Source: Pogonophryne albipinna
Lineage: Eukaryota; Chordata; Actinopteri; Perciformes; Artedidraconidae
DNA length: 64,000 bases
Assembly (NCBI GenBank): GCA_028583405.1
Contig: CM053252.1
Coordinates: 41,379,697 to 41,443,696 of the forward strand
Direction: 5' to 3'
This document shows positions 1-34,888 of the stretch, in pieces. Position 1 is the first letter of the stretch. Each line of letters starts with the position of its first letter. A program made the translations under genes and the position numbers. Below the pieces are notes generated by a model. It saw only the letters and a program-made list of their open reading frames with translations, searched no databases and had not been told where the DNA came from.

Positions 1-1060
1 TCCACAGATTCCAATGGTAAAACTATCATCACTATCATCACTGTTTTCTGATCAAAAGGTGTGTTCAAAGGCATTAAAATGCATAAAAACGCTGCTGAAG
101 GTTAATCCAATGTCTCTGTGTCACTTTGAAATGATTACTGATAATCCATCATAATATTTATGTCATTAAGCCTAGTTTTCAGTTTTCAGAGCGTAACGTA
201 GCTTTCGGTTTGGGCAAACTGTGCGCATCACTCACACTCCGGTAACGTGTAGGTGGATTTAGGAACTTCCCCTCGATTCTATTGGCTCTAACGGTTCAAA
301 AGAGGTGTCAATCACCAAAATCAACCAATGGGTTCCAGAGATATGGCAAATACACCCAATTTTTTCCTAAACCTCTCTAAAAAGGTCTCATTTAACTTGT
401 TTTGCATCAATCTTGATAAAGGGTACTTATATGTTATAGTTTGGATTCCTAACTTTTAGTCTACTATCCCATCATTCAAGGGTGGTTTTCACTGTAAGTA
501 ATGTTTTCTTTTTGGACGGACACTATAATTAAAAATGTTTTACTATGTTCAATCTGAATTTACTTTAAAATAAAAACATCTATATTGATTCTGACTTTTC
601 TACATCCAACTCACAGGTTTATCATTACTTTGAGAAAAAAGATTATTAATTGACCCCTTTTAGAAGGGAAGATATGGTCATTTGTTCTGGGGATGTCATT
701 TTCGAGCCTGAGACCTGAAAAACAGGCTCAGGGTGCAGACTCGCTGTTTGAGGGCTTCTTCACTATTCTTCCTACTCTTCCAGTTTAACATTTCACTTTC
801 AAGTTTCCAACAAAGTCATTGCAATGCATTTGAGCTGTAACAATTTTGATTCAAATCATTTCACTTTTCTGCATTTCTCCGCTAAGTTCAGCAACACACT
901 TACTTGGTTTTTGTAGCTAAAACAGAGACCATTCAACTAATACAATATTCAGCTTTTTCAGCTAAATTCAGCAACAAATGTACACAGTTTACAGCATTCG
1001 CACGCATTTTCAGCAGGAAATGCATGTTCCAGTATAAAATGCTATTCCGTGCACACTAAG
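1..1060. other. Unassigned non-coding DNA, probably within an ech1 intron or upstream of the visible exons
   Basis: I see no exon, RNA gene or named repeat here. No open frame of note is present and the composition is AT-rich. The ech1 exon that should precede the one at 5573 is not recognisable in this stretch, so the upstream part of that gene probably lies outside the window. Confidence 0.4.
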
Positions 1061-1743
1061 GCCCAATCCCAAATCACCCCTCGGTGACGGAGTGAACTCC
1101 GTCTGTAGCCACACTCGCAGCTGAATAAAGTTCCCTCCATTAAGAGTTAAGGGTATAAATACAGCAGCAAGCTTTGGGACGGCCTCCCCTCTCTCCGGCA
1201 GAAACAGGAAGTGCCGTAACTGTATGTGGTTTCAAATCAGCATCTCTTTGACAAAAAATGTAAATGAATAACTCAAATAAAACTCCAAACATCTTTCATT
1301 GTGTTTCAAAGCTCTTTTAGTTTTACACCTGATGTTTATAAGCTTCTTAGTTTTTGCAACAGTCTGTAAATATACACAACTTTATAATAAAATGCACACA
1401 TTTACCTTTTTCTAGACTAAACACAGGTACGATCCTAAGTTAAAAACATATGAGGTTATCATGAGGTTGTTAACATCGCAGTTTATCAGTGGATGTTTGC
1501 TGGAACTACTTGTAAACAGCTTGTTTCCTGACGGACACACACAGCGTGACTCCGGTCAGGTAGAGACCGGTCTCAAGTCAGCACCGCTGCAGACTCGCTG
1601 TTTGAGGGCTTGATAGCTCACTCCCCCTCCACACCGCTCCACACTCGTTGGTTTGGAACAGCCCTTAATATGGCGGACCCTCCGTGTGAACGCGCAAACG
1701 GAGGGGTAGGGTTAGGGTGTAGGGGGCGGTTTGGGATTGGGCC
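1061..1743. mobile_element. Non-autonomous TIR element (family A), nested composite
   Basis: The ends are inverted: GGCCCAATCCCAAA starts the element and its reverse complement ends it. It has no coding capacity. Its central part (about 1140-1580) recurs in direct orientation at about 40806-41219. Its left part recurs at 30063-30157 and its right part (about 1597-1672) at 44513-44584. I could not find a convincing target-site duplication, so the superfamily is open. Confidence 0.6.
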
Positions 1744-1773
1744 TATATGTAAATAATATCCAACCTTTACATT

Positions 1774-2271
1774 TTGCTAGCTGTGATTTGGCCCTGCCTT
1801 CATAGTGTTTATTCGTCAGACAGTCTACAGATTCTTGTCTTTCACAGTCAACTTGTTTACATTATATATACCGAACATCAGGATGTATCCATCAGTGGAC
1901 CAATTACTTGCTATCGTAGAGGAAAAGAGGCATTCAGTCGACTCCTGTCTTTCAACACCTGGCTGGCATCTGTCTGTCACTCACACAAACTGAGATTCAT
2001 TGACAATTTCAATATTTTCTGGAATTGTGGGGACCACTTTGCATCTGATGGACTTCACCCAAATTATAGAGGTTCTCGACTACTAACAGCAAACATCAGT
2101 CACGCGCTCTTGACCTCCTTAAGTGGACAGAATCAAGCCCCAATCTCTGCTCCATCTAAATCGAATGACACAACCTCTTGCATGGACACAAGCAACCCAC
2201 TGACTTCCACGAAACAACATCTTGAACTCAGTGCAATCTCAGTGGACTCACTGCCCGAAGAAAAACAATGA
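1774..2271 (+). pseudogene. L2 ORF1 remnant, SGNH/GDSL-esterase-like
   Basis: The 165-codon frame carries the block DGLHPNYRG (around 2047-2073), which matches the conserved Asp/His block of the SGNH-type esterase domain found in ORF1 proteins of CR1/L2 LINEs. Upstream residues such as ISGPITCYRRG also fit. The N-terminal part of the family is missing or in other frames, so this is a truncated relic. It lies directly before the endonuclease region of the same LINE. Confidence 0.65.
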
Positions 2272-2436
2272 TAGTACAGATGCCATGCCATCTCCAACAT
2301 ACCAGTAATCTTAACCAGTCAATGGCATGGTAAAAACTATGCACCATCTAATAGGCCTGCACGTGCCGTTAACCTCAAAGTTATCAAAGTCCAGCCAAAG
2401 CAGATCTCCTCTCATGACATAGAAGTCCAACAAATA

Positions 2437-5231
2437 AAATTAGCCCTCCTAAATGTCAGATCTCTGAATAATAAAACCTTTGTAGTTAATGATCTGATTA
2501 AAGAAAATAACTTAGATTGCATCTGCTTAGTGGAGACATGGCTTAATAACGACACAGCTACATCAATAATGATAGAGACCTGTCCACCAAACTATAGCTT
2601 TTATCAACTGCTCAGAAAGAACCGAAGAGGAGGAGGGGTCGCAGCCATTTTTTCCTCAACATGTTTGTTCAGAATAACAGAACTAGGTGAGTTCATGTCG
2701 ATGGAATATCTAGCCATTGAACTCAAAACTGAATCAACCATAATTGTCACAATATACCGTCCACCCAGACACTCACCATTATTTATACAAGAGTTCTCTG
2801 AACTGATCTCACTGTGTGTTACCAGTTACGATAAGGTGATCCTAAACGGAGACCTGAATATTCATATAAATAAAAAAGCGGACTCCAAAGCTATAGAGCT
2901 GCAAATCTACTAGATAGCTTTGATCTAACTCAGCATATAATAAATGCAACTCACCGACATGGTAACACATTAGACTTAGTGATAACAACTGGACTAAACA
3001 TCAATAACATCTCAGTAACTGAGCTCTCTCTGACCATCACTGTATATTCTTTGATGCTGAAATAACCCTTACTAAAACTAAAAAAGAAGTCATAGTTCAA
3101 AAAAGGCTCCTTAACGACAAAGCTGAATCAAAGTTCACCGATCTCATCAGACTCTATGAACCACACAGTCATGACAGCTCTCTGAATGAAATGGTAGAAC
3201 ATCTCAATGATGCACTATCATCTGTATTAAATTCTGTCGCCCCACTAAAAACTAAAAATAAATCGACAACCAGAGCCTCCCCCTGGTTGAACTATAATGG
3301 TGTCAAGGAAGAAAAAAGGAAATGTCGTGCAGCAGAGAGAAAATGGAGGAAAACAAAAACCACTATCTGCTGTGAAATCTACAAAGATGCTTTAACTGCC
3401 TTTAACAGAACCATCCGACGAGCGGGGAAAGATTCTGTTTCCAATATTATCACAGAAAATGCCGGAAATTCCAGAGTCCTTTTCTCCACTATCGATCAGC
3501 TGCTAAACACTGTCTCTGCCCCCCCACCCTCCTCAACAGCTACATGTGAGGAATTTGCTCTGTTTTTTGAGAACAAAATAACTTCAATCAGAGCTAGTAT
3601 CAATACTAGTGGAGGTGGAGATGAAACCGATCTCAGTAGAGTATGTAATGTAACCATGAGTAACTTCACATGCATCACACTAAGCGAACTGTGTAAAACT
3701 GTCTCAGAAGCAAACTCCACAACCTCAGACATTGATCCTATCCCCACAACATTCTTTAAGCGAGTGTTTGATAGCATCTCCAGTCCAGTCCTGGACATTA
3801 TAAACACATCCCTTCAAACTGGCGTCTTCCCTGATGCCTTTAAAACAGCTGCTGTAAAGCCTCTATTAAAGAAACCTAAATTGGATAACAACACAGTAGC
3901 AAACCACAGACCAATATCAAATCTACCATTTATCAGTCAAATATTGGAAAGAATTGTCTCGGTCCAAATCAATTCCTATCTTAAAGAAAACAACATCTTA
4001 GAAGTATTTCAGTCAGGTTTCAGAAGATACCACAGTACGGAAACTGCACTCACAGGTAATTAGTGACATCAGACTCAACTCTGATGCAAATAACATCTCC
4101 ATCCTTATCCCATTAGATCTCAGTGCAGCTTTTGATACTATTGATCACAACATCCTAATAAATCGACTTGAAAAGCTTATTGGTTTCTCTGGTTGCGTGT
4201 TGAACTGGATCAAAACATATATCAGAGGAAGGATGTTCTATATTAGTCTAGGAGGCCATACATCAGAGAAACATGAAAGCCGCTGCGGGGTTGCACAAGG
4301 GAGCTGTTTAGGTCCATTACTCTTTTCTCTCTATATGTTACCGCTCGGCGACATCATCACAGAGCATGGTATAGATTTCCACAGCCATGCGGATGATACA
4401 CAATTGTACATATCCGCTGAACCAAATGATGTGACAGCCATAAACTCCATTACCAACTGCCTGACAGCAATAAACAAATGGATGAACGATAATTTTCTTA
4501 AATTGAATGAGGACAAAACTGAAGTCCTACTTGTTGGCCACAAATCAAAAAGAGAGATGCTAACAAATAATCTAGGAAGCTTAACCACTTGGATCAAACC
4601 GGAGGTGACAAGTCTCGGTGTCATCCTGGACTCAGATTTGAACTTCAACGCCCATTTAAACAAAGTGACCAAAATAGCTTTCTTTCATCTCAGAAACATA
4701 GCGAAGGTACGACCATTCATAAATCACAATGATGCAGAGAAGCTAATTCATGCTTTTATATCTAGCCGACTAGACTACTGCAATGCACTATTCACTGGTC
4801 TCCCCAAGAAAGCTATTGGAAGACTCCAGCTCATTCAAAACTCTGCAGCTAGACTACTAACGAATACCAAAAGGAGGGAACACATTAGTCCTGTCTTAGC
4901 TACTCTACACTGGCTTCCTGTAACTTTTAGAATTGATTTGAAGGTGCTTCTCCTCACATACAAAGCTCTAAATGGACAAGGACCCAGCTACATTGCTGAC
5001 TCTCTAATAAACTACACACCTGCCAGAACACTGCGATCATCAGATGCAGGTCTATTAGAGGTCACCAGAAAGAGTCCTAAGAAGATCGGTGATGCAGCCT
5101 TTGTAAACTACGCCCCAAAACTGTGGAACACGTTACCCAACAATATTAGGGAAGCCAATACGTGTTTTACTGATTTGACACTCTTATACTGCACTATTCT
5201 CTGTGTTTTATTCCCCATGTTTTTATTTTGA
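2437..5231 (+). pseudogene. L2 ORF2 relic: endonuclease plus reverse transcriptase, frameshifted
   Basis: The endonuclease starts at about 2437 (LLNVRSLNNKT, then CLVETWL and GDLNIHI) and stops at about 2913. Its continuation is in other frames, and the catalytic Asp-His-His of the SDHH block (about 3031-3040) is out of frame. The next open block (3191-4063) holds the linker and RT start (NHRPISNLPF). A frame break near 4063 precedes the RT core (LDLSAAFDTIDH, then 4197-5231). The RT active site reads HADDTQLY where the family has an aromatic residue before ADD, which a single base change would explain. The C-terminal WLPVTFRIDLK and LWNTLPNNIR blocks are present. The gene is clearly non-functional. 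Confidence 0.85.
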
Positions 5232-5572
5232 ATGATTTGATCCCACTTGATGCTTTGCTCTTGCTGCTTGTTTTACACTGATTTGATGTCTTATTGTGTA
5301 CTGATGTAAAGCACTTTGAACTGCAATCCCCTGTATTAAAGGTGCTATACAAATAAAGTTATTATTATTATATTTACCTTTTTTAGTTCCGTTTTATTTC
5401 ATATTTTGAGATGTTTATAGTTTTTCTACTCTTATTTTTCACATTATGTGCAATGCCTGCCTTGTTTTAACTGCTGCTGAAAATGTTTCCCAGTGTGATT
5501 TAAATCAGTTTGTTTAAAAAAATGTGTGCTGCTCTCTATATATAAATGCTATGTCTCTCTGTGTTCCTGCAG

Positions 5573-6501
5573 CCTGGTGAACGAGCTGGCTCTGACTGCC
5601 AGGAAGATGTTCGCTGATGAAGCCAAGAGCAGCGGCCTGGTCAGGTAAAGCACTCTCGACAGACCATACACTTTCACACCTGTGTCATCAGGTCAGTGTT
5701 GATGTGTGTTTAGGCCTTTTCTCCTGGTCAAAAAGTGATCAGCTGCATCAACCTTTAACAAATGTTTTAGACGAGTAGCTAACAGACTTTTTATGGATCA
5801 CATGCAGAGACGTTTTAGTTTTACCAGTGTCAAATCAGGAATGTTCAGGCTAAGTCCCACTTTTTAATCTATTGAATCTTGTAGCTTATTAAGACCCCCC
5901 CCCCCGAATTAGACCTACTTTATATTACAGACCCCTGCTGCTGCAAAAAACAATAGGGGCTATAGGCTAGAGTAGCTGCACAACTAATTGGTTTTCTCAA
6001 TGTTTTAGCCACCTTATTGTTAATATACACTTTTAAGCCAAAAATAACAAGAGCACCTCCATTTCAAAGAGAAACTTTGACCTATTTGTTAAGCAATCAG
6101 TCTTAACACTTTCCCTCGTGCTTCCTCCAGCCGAGTGTTTGCAGATAAGGAGGCGATGATGGCCGGAGCTCTGCAGATGGCGGGGGAGATCGCCGGCCGC
6201 AGCCCTGTGGCTGTGCAGGGCACCAAGATCAACCTCATCTACTCCAGAGACCACAGTGTGGCCGAGGGGCTGGACTACATGGTCAGAGCAGACTTTAAAA
6301 ATAAGAAACTATTGGAGGATTTTTCTCACATCACCCCACCAGTCAGACCATGGATCAGCCTTTATCTTAATAAACACCTTGTTCTTTCTTTCCCAGGCCA
6401 ACTGGAACATGAGCATGCTTCAGACTGAAGATGTGATGAAGTCCGCTCAGGCCTCCATGGAGAAGAAGAGTCCTAAGACGATAGCTTTCTCTAAACTCTA
6501 A
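5573..6501 (+). CDS. ech1: Delta(3,5)-delta(2,4)-dienoyl-CoA isomerase, last three coding exons (partial gene)
   Basis: Coding exons are 5573-5644, 6131-6281 and 6397-6501; introns start GT and end AG and phases agree (2, 0). The protein isomerises 3,5-dienoyl-CoA to 2,4-dienoyl-CoA during beta-oxidation of unsaturated fatty acids, in mitochondria and peroxisomes. The visible part is the C-terminal helical region of the crotonase fold: LVNELALTARKMFADEA, then SPVAVQGTKINLIYSRDH, then ANWNMSMLQTEDV. It ends in SKL, a peroxisomal targeting signal type 1. The catalytic acidic residues of the family lie in earlier exons, outside the window, so enzyme activity cannot be judged. The intron before 5573 contains the L2 LINE and is at least 5.5 kb. 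It converges on cep295. Confidence 0.93.
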
Positions 6502-7046
6502 ACCTCATGAAGACACTATTCATAACCCGAACGCTGTCGTTTCACACCTCCACTGTGGCCTTTCTGTGGGCAGAGGACCCTCGAGTGTTCCCAGCAGCAT
6601 CCACTCAGACCATTAGAGGGCGGTGTAATGAGACCTCAGAGACAGGATTAAACCCACAGTTTGAGGCCTTCGTTTCCAAAGTTCTGCATTATTGTTTCTG
6701 TAAAAACCTTTGAAACAGCATTTGGATACTATTCTTTTTATTCCAACTTAACAACTAGAAAGTCATAATGTGTGAAATCTTAAACTGTTACATAAAAGGT
6801 GATGTGTAAGATTGTCCCTCACTGTTTAATAGTAACAGCCAGTTTTGTAATTCTCTAATTGACTTCATGAATGTTTTTTCAACTCATCTGAAGTGTTGAC
6901 AGATTCTTTTAACATCCACCTTGTATTTCCTTACATATTTAACACAATGGCGAAAAGGAGATTCAAATAACTTAAAATGCTTTATTGACAATACTTTTAA
7001 AATCATTTTAATTTACACCATGGAACTAAGTATACATTCAAAGTCA
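6502..7046. other. Shared 3' region between ech1 and cep295
   Basis: This 545-bp gap separates two convergent stop codons and must hold both 3' UTR ends. A weak ATTAAA for ech1 occurs at 6648-6653. The cep295 signal is at 6981-6986 on the other strand. I see no other gene. Confidence 0.5.
6981..6986 (-). terminator. AATAAA polyadenylation signal of cep295
   Basis: The minus strand reads AATAAA about 60 bases beyond the cep295 stop codon at 7047, implying a very short 3' UTR. Confidence 0.6.
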
Positions 7047-29710
<22,664 letters not shown>

Positions 29711-29977
29711 CTTCTTCAAAATGTACTAAGAGACATTTCCCAGAAAGCTAAAAACAGTTAGCAACTCCGTTAGCCCTGGGAGTTGTTATTGGCTAGTTAG
29801 CATGTTGTTGAAGGCATCAACTAACAGCATGATTTATTAGACAGGCGTTTAAGGACTGGTTGAAACATTTGAATTATTTATGAAAATACCCAAGAAGCTC
29901 CGACAGGAGACCAAATCCATGTCGTACGTTTTGTTTATCACCAGAAAGCCATGCCAACCTTAAAAAGGGAGTTATTG

Positions 29978-30000
29978 TCCTAAACGACGTCACATCCGGT
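29978..30000 (-). promoter_or_regulatory. Candidate cep295 core promoter motifs (ETS plus CRE-like)
   Basis: On the cep295 strand the sequence reads ACCGGATGTGACGTCG about 270-290 bp upstream of the start codon: an ETS-type ACCGGA followed by a CRE/ATF-like TGACGTC. This pairing is common in promoters of housekeeping and centrosomal genes. No TATA box was seen. The transcription start is not determined. Confidence 0.4.
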
Positions 30001-30062
30001 AGTTTAAACTGCCCGCTTTACCCGTTCCGTGCTGATCAAAATACGTCATGGTTCCTGACACT

Positions 30063-30157
30063 AAGGCCCGATCCCAAACCACTCCCTCGACCCTCACCCT
30101 ACCCCTCCGTGACGGAGTGAACTCCGTCTGTAGCCACACTCGCAGCTCAACGAGGCT
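30063..30157. mobile_element. Left part of a split family A element
   Basis: The sequence AAGGCCCGATCCCAAACC through GTAGCCACACTCGCAGCT matches the left part of the element at 1061. The matching right part (CTGTTTGAGGGCTTGATAGC) is found on the same strand only at 44513-44584, so later insertions may lie between. Confidence 0.55.
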
Positions 30158-30159
30158 CC

Positions 30160-30760
30160 GGTTGCGGTCGGATAATCCAAAAATCAGCTCCTAACGTCTA
30201 ACCCTATCGTCTATTCCTTGACCTCTGAGTGAAACGTCACGGGGTTAAGGGATAGTGGATAGGAGAATTCAAAAGGACTTAGGAGAAGAGACTGCTGTAC
30301 TTTAGAGAATCCGAATGCACTTTCACTATCCGACGTGTTTATGATGCGCCAGCGGACGTCATAAATGTGCGTCTGCTGCTGTGGGGAAACTATGGAAACT
30401 ACAGTTTTCTATACAGCGGACTACAACATGGATGTTTAATAAGAACGAGGGACTACTGTAAACTCATCTAGAGACTCTGCACCGTGCTCTGATGCTGTTG
30501 CTTTATGCTTTATGAACGTGGACAACAGAGAAACATATTCTTCATGACCAAAGTTGGAATTGAAATAAAAAAGGAAAGTGAAACTTATGCTCGTCACCCT
30601 CTCCCTCCGGTCCACATTAATACAAACGATCCCAATACGTATGATTGTATGAACTATGAAAATATCTTAAATTTAGAGAATTCTAACGGCACTTATCATG
30701 GCTGCCACTGAGGGACTTACGGGTCATTTCACTCCGTTAGGAAGGTTCCTAAGCCCAGTG
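30160..30760. mobile_element. TIR element copy (family B), plus orientation
   Basis: Begins GGTTGCGGTCGGATAATCC. About 480 bp of it (30162-30640) recurs in inverted orientation at 44018-44513 and about 250 bp in direct orientation at 30913-31170. The 67-codon open frame at 30505 is part of the repeat and shows no known domain. Confidence 0.65.
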
Positions 30761-30905
30761 GTTTCTCAATTCTTAAATGTCCCCTCCTCGACTCCCCTCC
30801 TCGACTCCTATTCTTGATAGAATATCTCCGCCCACAGGAGATGCGAGCGGAGGACTGAGGAGGGGAACCGAGGAGAGAGGAGGGGAAGCAGCAGGCGGTT
30901 AGAGA

Positions 30906-31313
30906 AATGAGAACTCGGTTGCGTTCCGATAATCCAAAAATCAGCTCCTAAATTCTAACCCTATCTCCTATTCCTTGGCCTCTGAGTGAAACGTCACGGG
31001 GTTAAGGGATAGTGGATAGGAGAATTCAAAAGGACTAAGGAGAAGAGACTGCAGTACTTTAGAGAATCCGAATGCACTTTCACTATCCAACGTGTTTATG
31101 ATGCGCCAGCGGACGTCATGAATGTGCGTCTGCTGCTGTGGGGAAACTATGGAAACTACAGTTTTCTATAGCGGACTACAACATGGATGTATAATAAGAA
31201 GGAGGGACTACTGTAAACTCATCTGAGACTCCGTAACGTAAGCACCGTAACATTCATGATATAATTTCTCGGTCATAATCGGTTGTTTCCGTGAACGGCC
31301 GACTGTTGAGTGC
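30906..31313. mobile_element. Second family B copy, interrupted by a hAT element
   Basis: Starts GTTGCGTTCCGATAATCC and parallels 30162-30420 (for example AAACGTCACGGGGTTAAGGG). Its end part, with CGGTCATAATCGGTTGTTTC, is also present inverted at about 43695-43770. It is cut at 31313 by the hAT insertion and resumes after 32565. Confidence 0.6.
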
Positions 31314-31589
31314 ATGGATGTTAGAGATGGGCGAGTCATGATTCATCCGGATCATTAACCCGGATCCTAGTAATGAGCCGGTCGTGACGAGTCTCCCTCT
31401 CGATTAACCCGAGTCCTTTGAGTCCTACACCTGATGTGACGTAAAAATTAAAACTATAAATTGCGTCACTCTTTACTCTCTTTATAACGTGTAAAATCAC
31501 ATTACAACGTTGTTGTATCCAGAGATCCAGCAGACTCGTCGCCATGCACGAATCAACAGCAGATTCAGCCCCTCCTCCGGCTCCCGCGA

Positions 31590-31840
31590 GAGTCCCGTGA
31601 GCCGTGAGTGAGCCGTGAGTCCGCAAATCTCTGAGTCTGCTGCGACTCGTCGAGGGAGCCGTGGGACTCGCGGGAGCCGTTGGACTCGCGGGAGCCGTGA
31701 GTGAGCCGTGAGCCGTGAGTGAGCCGTGAGTCCGCAAATCTCTGAGTCTGCTGCGACTCGTCGCGGGAGCCGTGGGACTCGCGGGAGCCGTGGGACTCAC
31801 GGGAGCCGTGGGACTCGCGGGAGCCGTGGGACTCGGAGGA
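31590..31840. repeat. GC-rich minisatellite (GAGTCCCACGGCTCCCGC-type units)
   Basis: Roughly 18-bp units of GGGACTCGCGGGAGCCGT alternate with two near-identical blocks GCAAATCTCTGAGTCTGCTG (about 31623 and 31733). Ser/Pro/Thr-rich open frames across it are artefacts of the repeat. Confidence 0.8.
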
Positions 31841-32179
31841 GGGGCTGAGTCTGCTGTAGATTCGTGCATGGGGACGAGTCTGCTGGATCTCTGGATCTGC
31901 TGCCTGCTATATGTTACGGCTCTGAGTCCTCGTAGGCTACTGGTCTCTCTCGATCATTGACCTGGATTCACGGATCCCGCGATTTTTCCGGCTCTAAATT
32001 AAGTTTCAGTGTAGACTTCTAACACAATGTTCATGTTGTGCAACAGTCTCCTGTAATAATATCTGCATTTCCAATAAGGATCTTACTTGGAAACTCGTTT
32101 ATTTTGAACATGGCACACAAAAAGAAACAAATGATAGAAAATTGCAAAACAGTTAGAATATATAAAATGTAATTATACA

Positions 32180-32230
<51 letters not shown>
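32180..32230. repeat. (TTA)n microsatellite
   Basis: An uninterrupted TTA run of about 17 units inside the 31322-32557 hAT element. Confidence 0.95.
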
Positions 32231-32232
<2 letters not shown>

Positions 32233-32865
32233 ATGAAAACACAATTGTGCAAAATTAGCTTAAGTACAGGAACATATTAAAATAACTATATACATATAAT
32301 GCAAAACACTTATTTTTTAAAATGCACACACACACACATGTTTTATTAAAGCAAAAGACACTGTGTAGCGGAGGTTAATGTAACGTTAGTTTAATATGCT
32401 GGTTAAATGCAACAACTTTTCGGTTTCACCGGTAGGATTTCTACGGTCTTGGTCATGCTGACTCATATGACTCAAATGACTCGTATGATCCGGATCTCTT
32501 CAATGATTGACTCAGAAGACTCCGAGTCCATAAAATGATCCGGATTTGCCATCTCTAATGGATGTATAATAAGAACTGGATACAGCGTGGGAGGCGGGGC
32601 CTCATTCATTCCTATGAGAGTTGCTCATTAGCGCATGATGATAAAATGGCCCAACTTTTGAGAGAGTGAAACGTCACAGATTAACCGGCATGCCTGAGAA
32701 GTACCCGTATGTGCGCTCATAGCGCATGCGCAACTTTAACCAAAATGCTCGTTCACATCAAACACGTCAATTTGCGTACACGTAACAGCACCGTGCGTTC
32801 TGACAGCATGGTAATGATTTTTTATTATGATTTGATATTAACGAGGCGGTAGTTAGCAGCTATAT

Positions 32866-33300
32866 GGGATTAGTTTTGTATCATAAAGATAAAGCAACAC
32901 TTTCTCAGAATAAAGCAAAAACTATGAGTTTAAAAGAAAAAAAAACTAAGTCAAGCAAAATAAAATAAATTTCATAAATAAAATTATAAGTTGCAAACAA
33001 ATCATTTGTGTAATCATGTAAACTATAAGTATTTTTTCTTTGTTTTAACATATATTTTTGTTTGCAGTTCTTGTTTCTTGTTTCTCAATGATCAGACTTT
33101 TGCTCTCGCTGCAGCTCTCTCGTTTGCTCTCCCTCATTTTTTGTTTGAGATTTTGACACAAACATCCCAGGTGGGCGGGACTTTCAGGGGTGTGTCCCCA
33201 TTGGCTACTCAGTTTTTGAGTGACAGCCCACTACACCACAGATCATACAGTGCAACTCATGCAGCAAACTCCGGAGTCCACTCGGCCACGTTAGTGTCGG
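32866..33300 (+). mobile_element. MITE-like repeat, left arm of a large inverted pair
   Basis: From GGGATTAGTTTTGTATCATA to about GTGACAGCCC this is nearly identical to the reverse complement of 35930-36355, so the two copies face each other 2.7 kb apart. Shared landmarks include AATGATCAGACTTTTGCTCT and CCATTGGCTACTCAGTTTTT. Confidence 0.8.
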
Positions 33301-33310
33301 TGTCTCCTGG

Positions 33311-34416
33311 GGAGTTTTCATGAACATATCGGACTTATCTTATGGATTGCAGTGCATTAGACTTGTGATGTGTAGTTTATACTTTATTCCAACTTTAAAT
33401 ATTTTAATACCTGAACACACTGCTGCTGTTCAATAATTTCCCAATTTGGGATTGATAAAGTGTGTCTATTTATTTTATAGATTAAAAAAACACATCTATG
33501 TATTTTTAAGCTAAAGGTGATACACAATATAAACTGTATACTATTATTTTTCAAAGACATGTTACATTTCAAAAGCATATATTGCTATGTTTAGGACAAA
33601 CAATTAAAGACTGCTTTAATTGAACAAATTCTACAATATAAAAGTGGCAGATTTGCTTTATTAAACAGACCAGACCTAGGCTGCATACCAACACAATTAG
33701 GAACATGCTCACATCTTACTATGTTGGTCTGAAGAGCTGAAGCATTCATACACAATGGATAAAACCGGTGTTGTTTCATTCTATATCCTGTGAGAAAAGG
33801 ATATACATTTAGCATTAAAAACTCGACATACTATTCCTGAGGAAGATCTGAATAATCAACAGATTTGAATGGAATCTCTAACATTTTCATGTAGAATAAA
33901 GACAAAAGAGTGATTATACAAATTACATGGATTGAAATTTGAACCAGAAGATGAAGTCTCCAAGATAATAATAATAAAATCTATTAAATGTATATGTAAA
34001 TAAAATAAAATGAAATGACAGTGAGCCAGTGATAACAGTAACGCCAGCGTGGATGAAGCTGGTGCAGGTCTTTCTTCGTGCCCCCCCTCCGTGCTGTCCC
34101 CTCAGAGGAAGTGGGAAAACGGGATAAGACTCTGGACGCCACGCTGTCTCAATGATCCACACTGTTAATATGAGAGGAAAATAAATGTTTTAGGAAATGA
34201 AAAATATGAAGTTAACAAATAAAACACAGCTCATGGAAGGTAGGTTTTCCTACAAAGTCAGCCTCCATTGATTTTCATATCAAATTAGCGTGTTAATAAA
34301 ATAAGCTATCATGGCTTATACTTGCATATCTAAACAGAATCATGAAAACCTGTTGGTAGAGTCAGGCACACGAGTCCGTTTGAGTGTGTGCGCCGGTGTC
34401 TGAACGCTCACTCACT
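33311..34416. other. No recognised feature
   Basis: AT-rich sequence with only short random open frames on either strand. I see no exon, RNA gene or named repeat. Confidence 0.4.
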
Positions 34417-34424
34417 GCTAGCTA

Positions 34425-34808
34425 CATGGGCGCGGGAAGGGGGGTGCTGAGGGCGCTGCAGCACCCCCTAGCGGCAGGCAGGGGGTGCGGAGCTCCCCTG
34501 TCTGAATTATTATTTGACGGTTATTGCTGCTCCCGCTGTGCATAATATGTGTAATATGTAGCCAATCAATTCCACATTGTTGGTAAAATAATATTTTGGC
34601 CTGCCCCGAATATTTTTTCTGTAGCCCCGGACAATTCTACCTCAATAATATAATACATTAACCGTGCTTTACGTGAACCTCATCATGACACTAGAGAGGA
34701 CGGCAGGACTGTAATTTCCCGTGTTCAGTGAATGCAACAGAGGCAAGACACCAGACCAATCAGAGAGTTGCATGGAAATAAAAGTGTGCTTGTGTCATTC
34801 AAGCTCGG

Positions 34809-34888
<80 letters not shown>

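Larger units (their letters stand above)
1762..5371 (+). mobile_element. L2-clade LINE, nearly full length but inactivated
   Basis: This is a non-LTR retrotransposon in sense orientation in the ech1 intron. From 5' to 3' it has an esterase-like ORF1 remnant, an APE-type endonuclease, a reverse transcriptase and a short 3' tail. The tail reads GGTGCTATACAAATAAAG and ends in ATT repeats (about 5340-5371), typical of teleost L2 elements. The open frame is broken several times, so the copy cannot move by itself. The 5' border is approximate because no target-site duplication was identified. Confidence 0.85.
31322..32557. mobile_element. hAT element with 8-bp target-site duplication ATGGATGT
   Basis: The ends TAGAGATGG and CCATCTCTA are perfect inverted repeats. 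The flanks 31314-31321 and 32558-32565 are both ATGGATGT. The 1,236-bp interior has no transposase. It is built of GC-rich, GACTCGCGGGAGCCGTGG-type repeats and inverted segments (31518-31577 against 31838-31898), an ATT microsatellite and further GACTC-rich ends. Confidence 0.9.

Noticed and set aside
31336..31869. 177-codon Ser/Pro/Thr-rich minus-strand frame
   Set aside because: Falls wholly in the GC-rich repeats of the hAT at 31322-32557; no domain and no splice context.
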